Shown in pieces: positions 63,543 through 64,000 of a DNA stretch of 64,000 nucleotides. Source of the stretch: Ruania halotolerans (lineage in GTDB: Bacteria; Actinomycetota; Actinomycetes; Actinomycetales; Beutenbergiaceae); NCBI RefSeq assembly GCF_021049285.1, contig NZ_CP088017.1, positions 3,607,380 to 3,671,379 on the forward strand, given 5' to 3'. A program made the translations under genes and the position numbers. Positions within the stretch are counted from its first letter, which is position 1; every line of letters starts with the position of its first letter. Under the pieces are notes generated by a model. It was not told the DNA's origin and did no database searches. It saw nothing but the letters and a program-made list of their open reading frames with translations.

Positions 63543-64000
63543 GTGACTGACGGCGGTGCAGGGGTGGGGCCCGAGTCCTTCCGCGCCTCCGGACGGGCCC
63601 GCACCGAGTGGAGTCTGGCCGATGTGGCGAACGGGCTCCGCACCCTCCGGATCGAGGCCGGTCAGCCCTCGTTCGCTGAGATCGCCCGTCGGATCGCCAC
63701 CGTGCGCGCCGAACGCGGAGTTGCTCCAGCAGAACAGCGGCCCGCCCGGGGGACCGTGTACGACTGTTTCCGTACGGATCGTCGGCGCATCGACATTGAC
63801 CTTGTGGTCGACATCGTGCGTGCGCTCGGAGCCGATAGCACCGAAGCCGATCAATGGGCGCAGCGCTGCCGACTCGCGCTCAGCCGAGCCGAAGCCGCCA
63901 CGATGGTCACCGTACGCAACAGATTGCCTATGCAGCGCACCGCCTTCGTGGGACGCACCGAAGAGATGGCAACCGCACTCTCCGAGATGCCGGGCCGCTC
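63543..64000 (+). CDS. helix-turn-helix regulator with probable AAA/NB-ARC domain, partial
   Basis: 152 codons are in the window; the gene runs off its end. SLADVANGLRTLRIEAGQPSFAEIARRIA and GTVYDCFRTDRRRIDIDLVVDIVRALG form an XRE-like DNA-binding region. The end, LPMQRTAFVGRTEEMATALSEM, is the usual lead-in to an AAA/NB-ARC ATPase domain of large STAND-type regulators. The GTG start follows GAGGAAAA. The P-loop is outside the window. A role in regulation or defence signalling cannot be separated here. Confidence 0.75.
   Translation, partial: MTDGGAGVGPESFRASGRARTEWSLADVANGLRTLRIEAGQPSFAEIARRIATVRAERGVAPAEQRPARGTVYDCFRTDRRRIDIDLVVDIVRALGADSTEADQWAQRCRLALSRAEAATMVTVRNRLPMQRTAFVGRTEEMATALSEMPGR

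Overview
The window is high-GC DNA with many GTG starts, 4-bp ATGA/GTGA gene overlaps, LacI-type regulators, a class E-like LAETG wall anchor and a Zur-type zinc-free ribosomal protein cluster. This fits an actinobacterium, most likely Micrococcales (a Ruaniaceae/Beutenbergiaceae-like soil or plant-associated organism). That placement is an inference from gene content, not a database match.

Layout. 1-5.7 kb: housekeeping genes (partial endonuclease/exonuclease/phosphatase, msrB, surE, galE, a zincin-like metallopeptidase, a DHFR-like reductase coupled to an AraC-type regulator, a lipoprotein). 5.9-6.2 kb: tRNA-Glu, tRNA-Asp and tRNA-Phe. 6.4-20 kb: a sugar-utilisation locus on the minus strand (binding protein, two permeases, GH29 fucosidase, dead alcohol dehydrogenase, aldo/keto reductase, FucU-like mutarotase, GH2 beta-galactosidase, an 80-residue orphan, GH39 glycosidase) with a divergent LacI regulator and matching operators. 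It looks built to import and trim fucosylated galactosides, for example xyloglucan side chains. 20-20.6 kb: a scar with a frameshifted IS5-type transposase fragment and the remains of a toxin-antitoxin pair. 20.7-28.1 kb: small membrane and DUF proteins, purM-purF, an RNB ribonuclease, a sterol carrier protein and a cold shock protein. 28.3-41.9 kb: desaturase, a giant wall-anchored nuclease/5'-nucleotidase, malic enzyme, MFS transporter, aldose epimerase, purL and a Tat-exported DUF4185 protein behind a palindromic operator. 41.9-44.9 kb: universal stress protein, a CrcB/Fluc pair, a second LacI regulator and a GerW/YtfJ protein. 45-53.7 kb, minus strand: SGNH hydrolase, aminotransferase, tandem FUSC-type membrane proteins, MFS transporter, 3-methyladenine glycosylase I, a radical SAM protein behind an SOS-box-like palindrome, and an iron-box-preceded siderophore-interacting protein. 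53.8-61.3 kb: beta-lactamase-fold hydrolase and a fatty-acid cluster (acyl-CoA dehydrogenase, TetR; thiolase, two-domain FabG, MaoC hydratase) with the layout of the mycobacterial fadE5-fadA2-fabG4-htdX region. 61.3-63.4 kb: a divergent zinc-starvation unit, a CobW-like protein without a Walker A loop facing Cys-free L28, L33, S14 and L36. The window ends inside a helix-turn-helix regulator.

The most interesting points are the fucoside locus with its dead dehydrogenase and orphan small gene, the Zur-type leaderless promoter of the zinc-free ribosomal operon, the SOS-like box on the radical SAM gene, the iron box shared by two divergent genes, and two copies of a nested-palindrome intergenic repeat.
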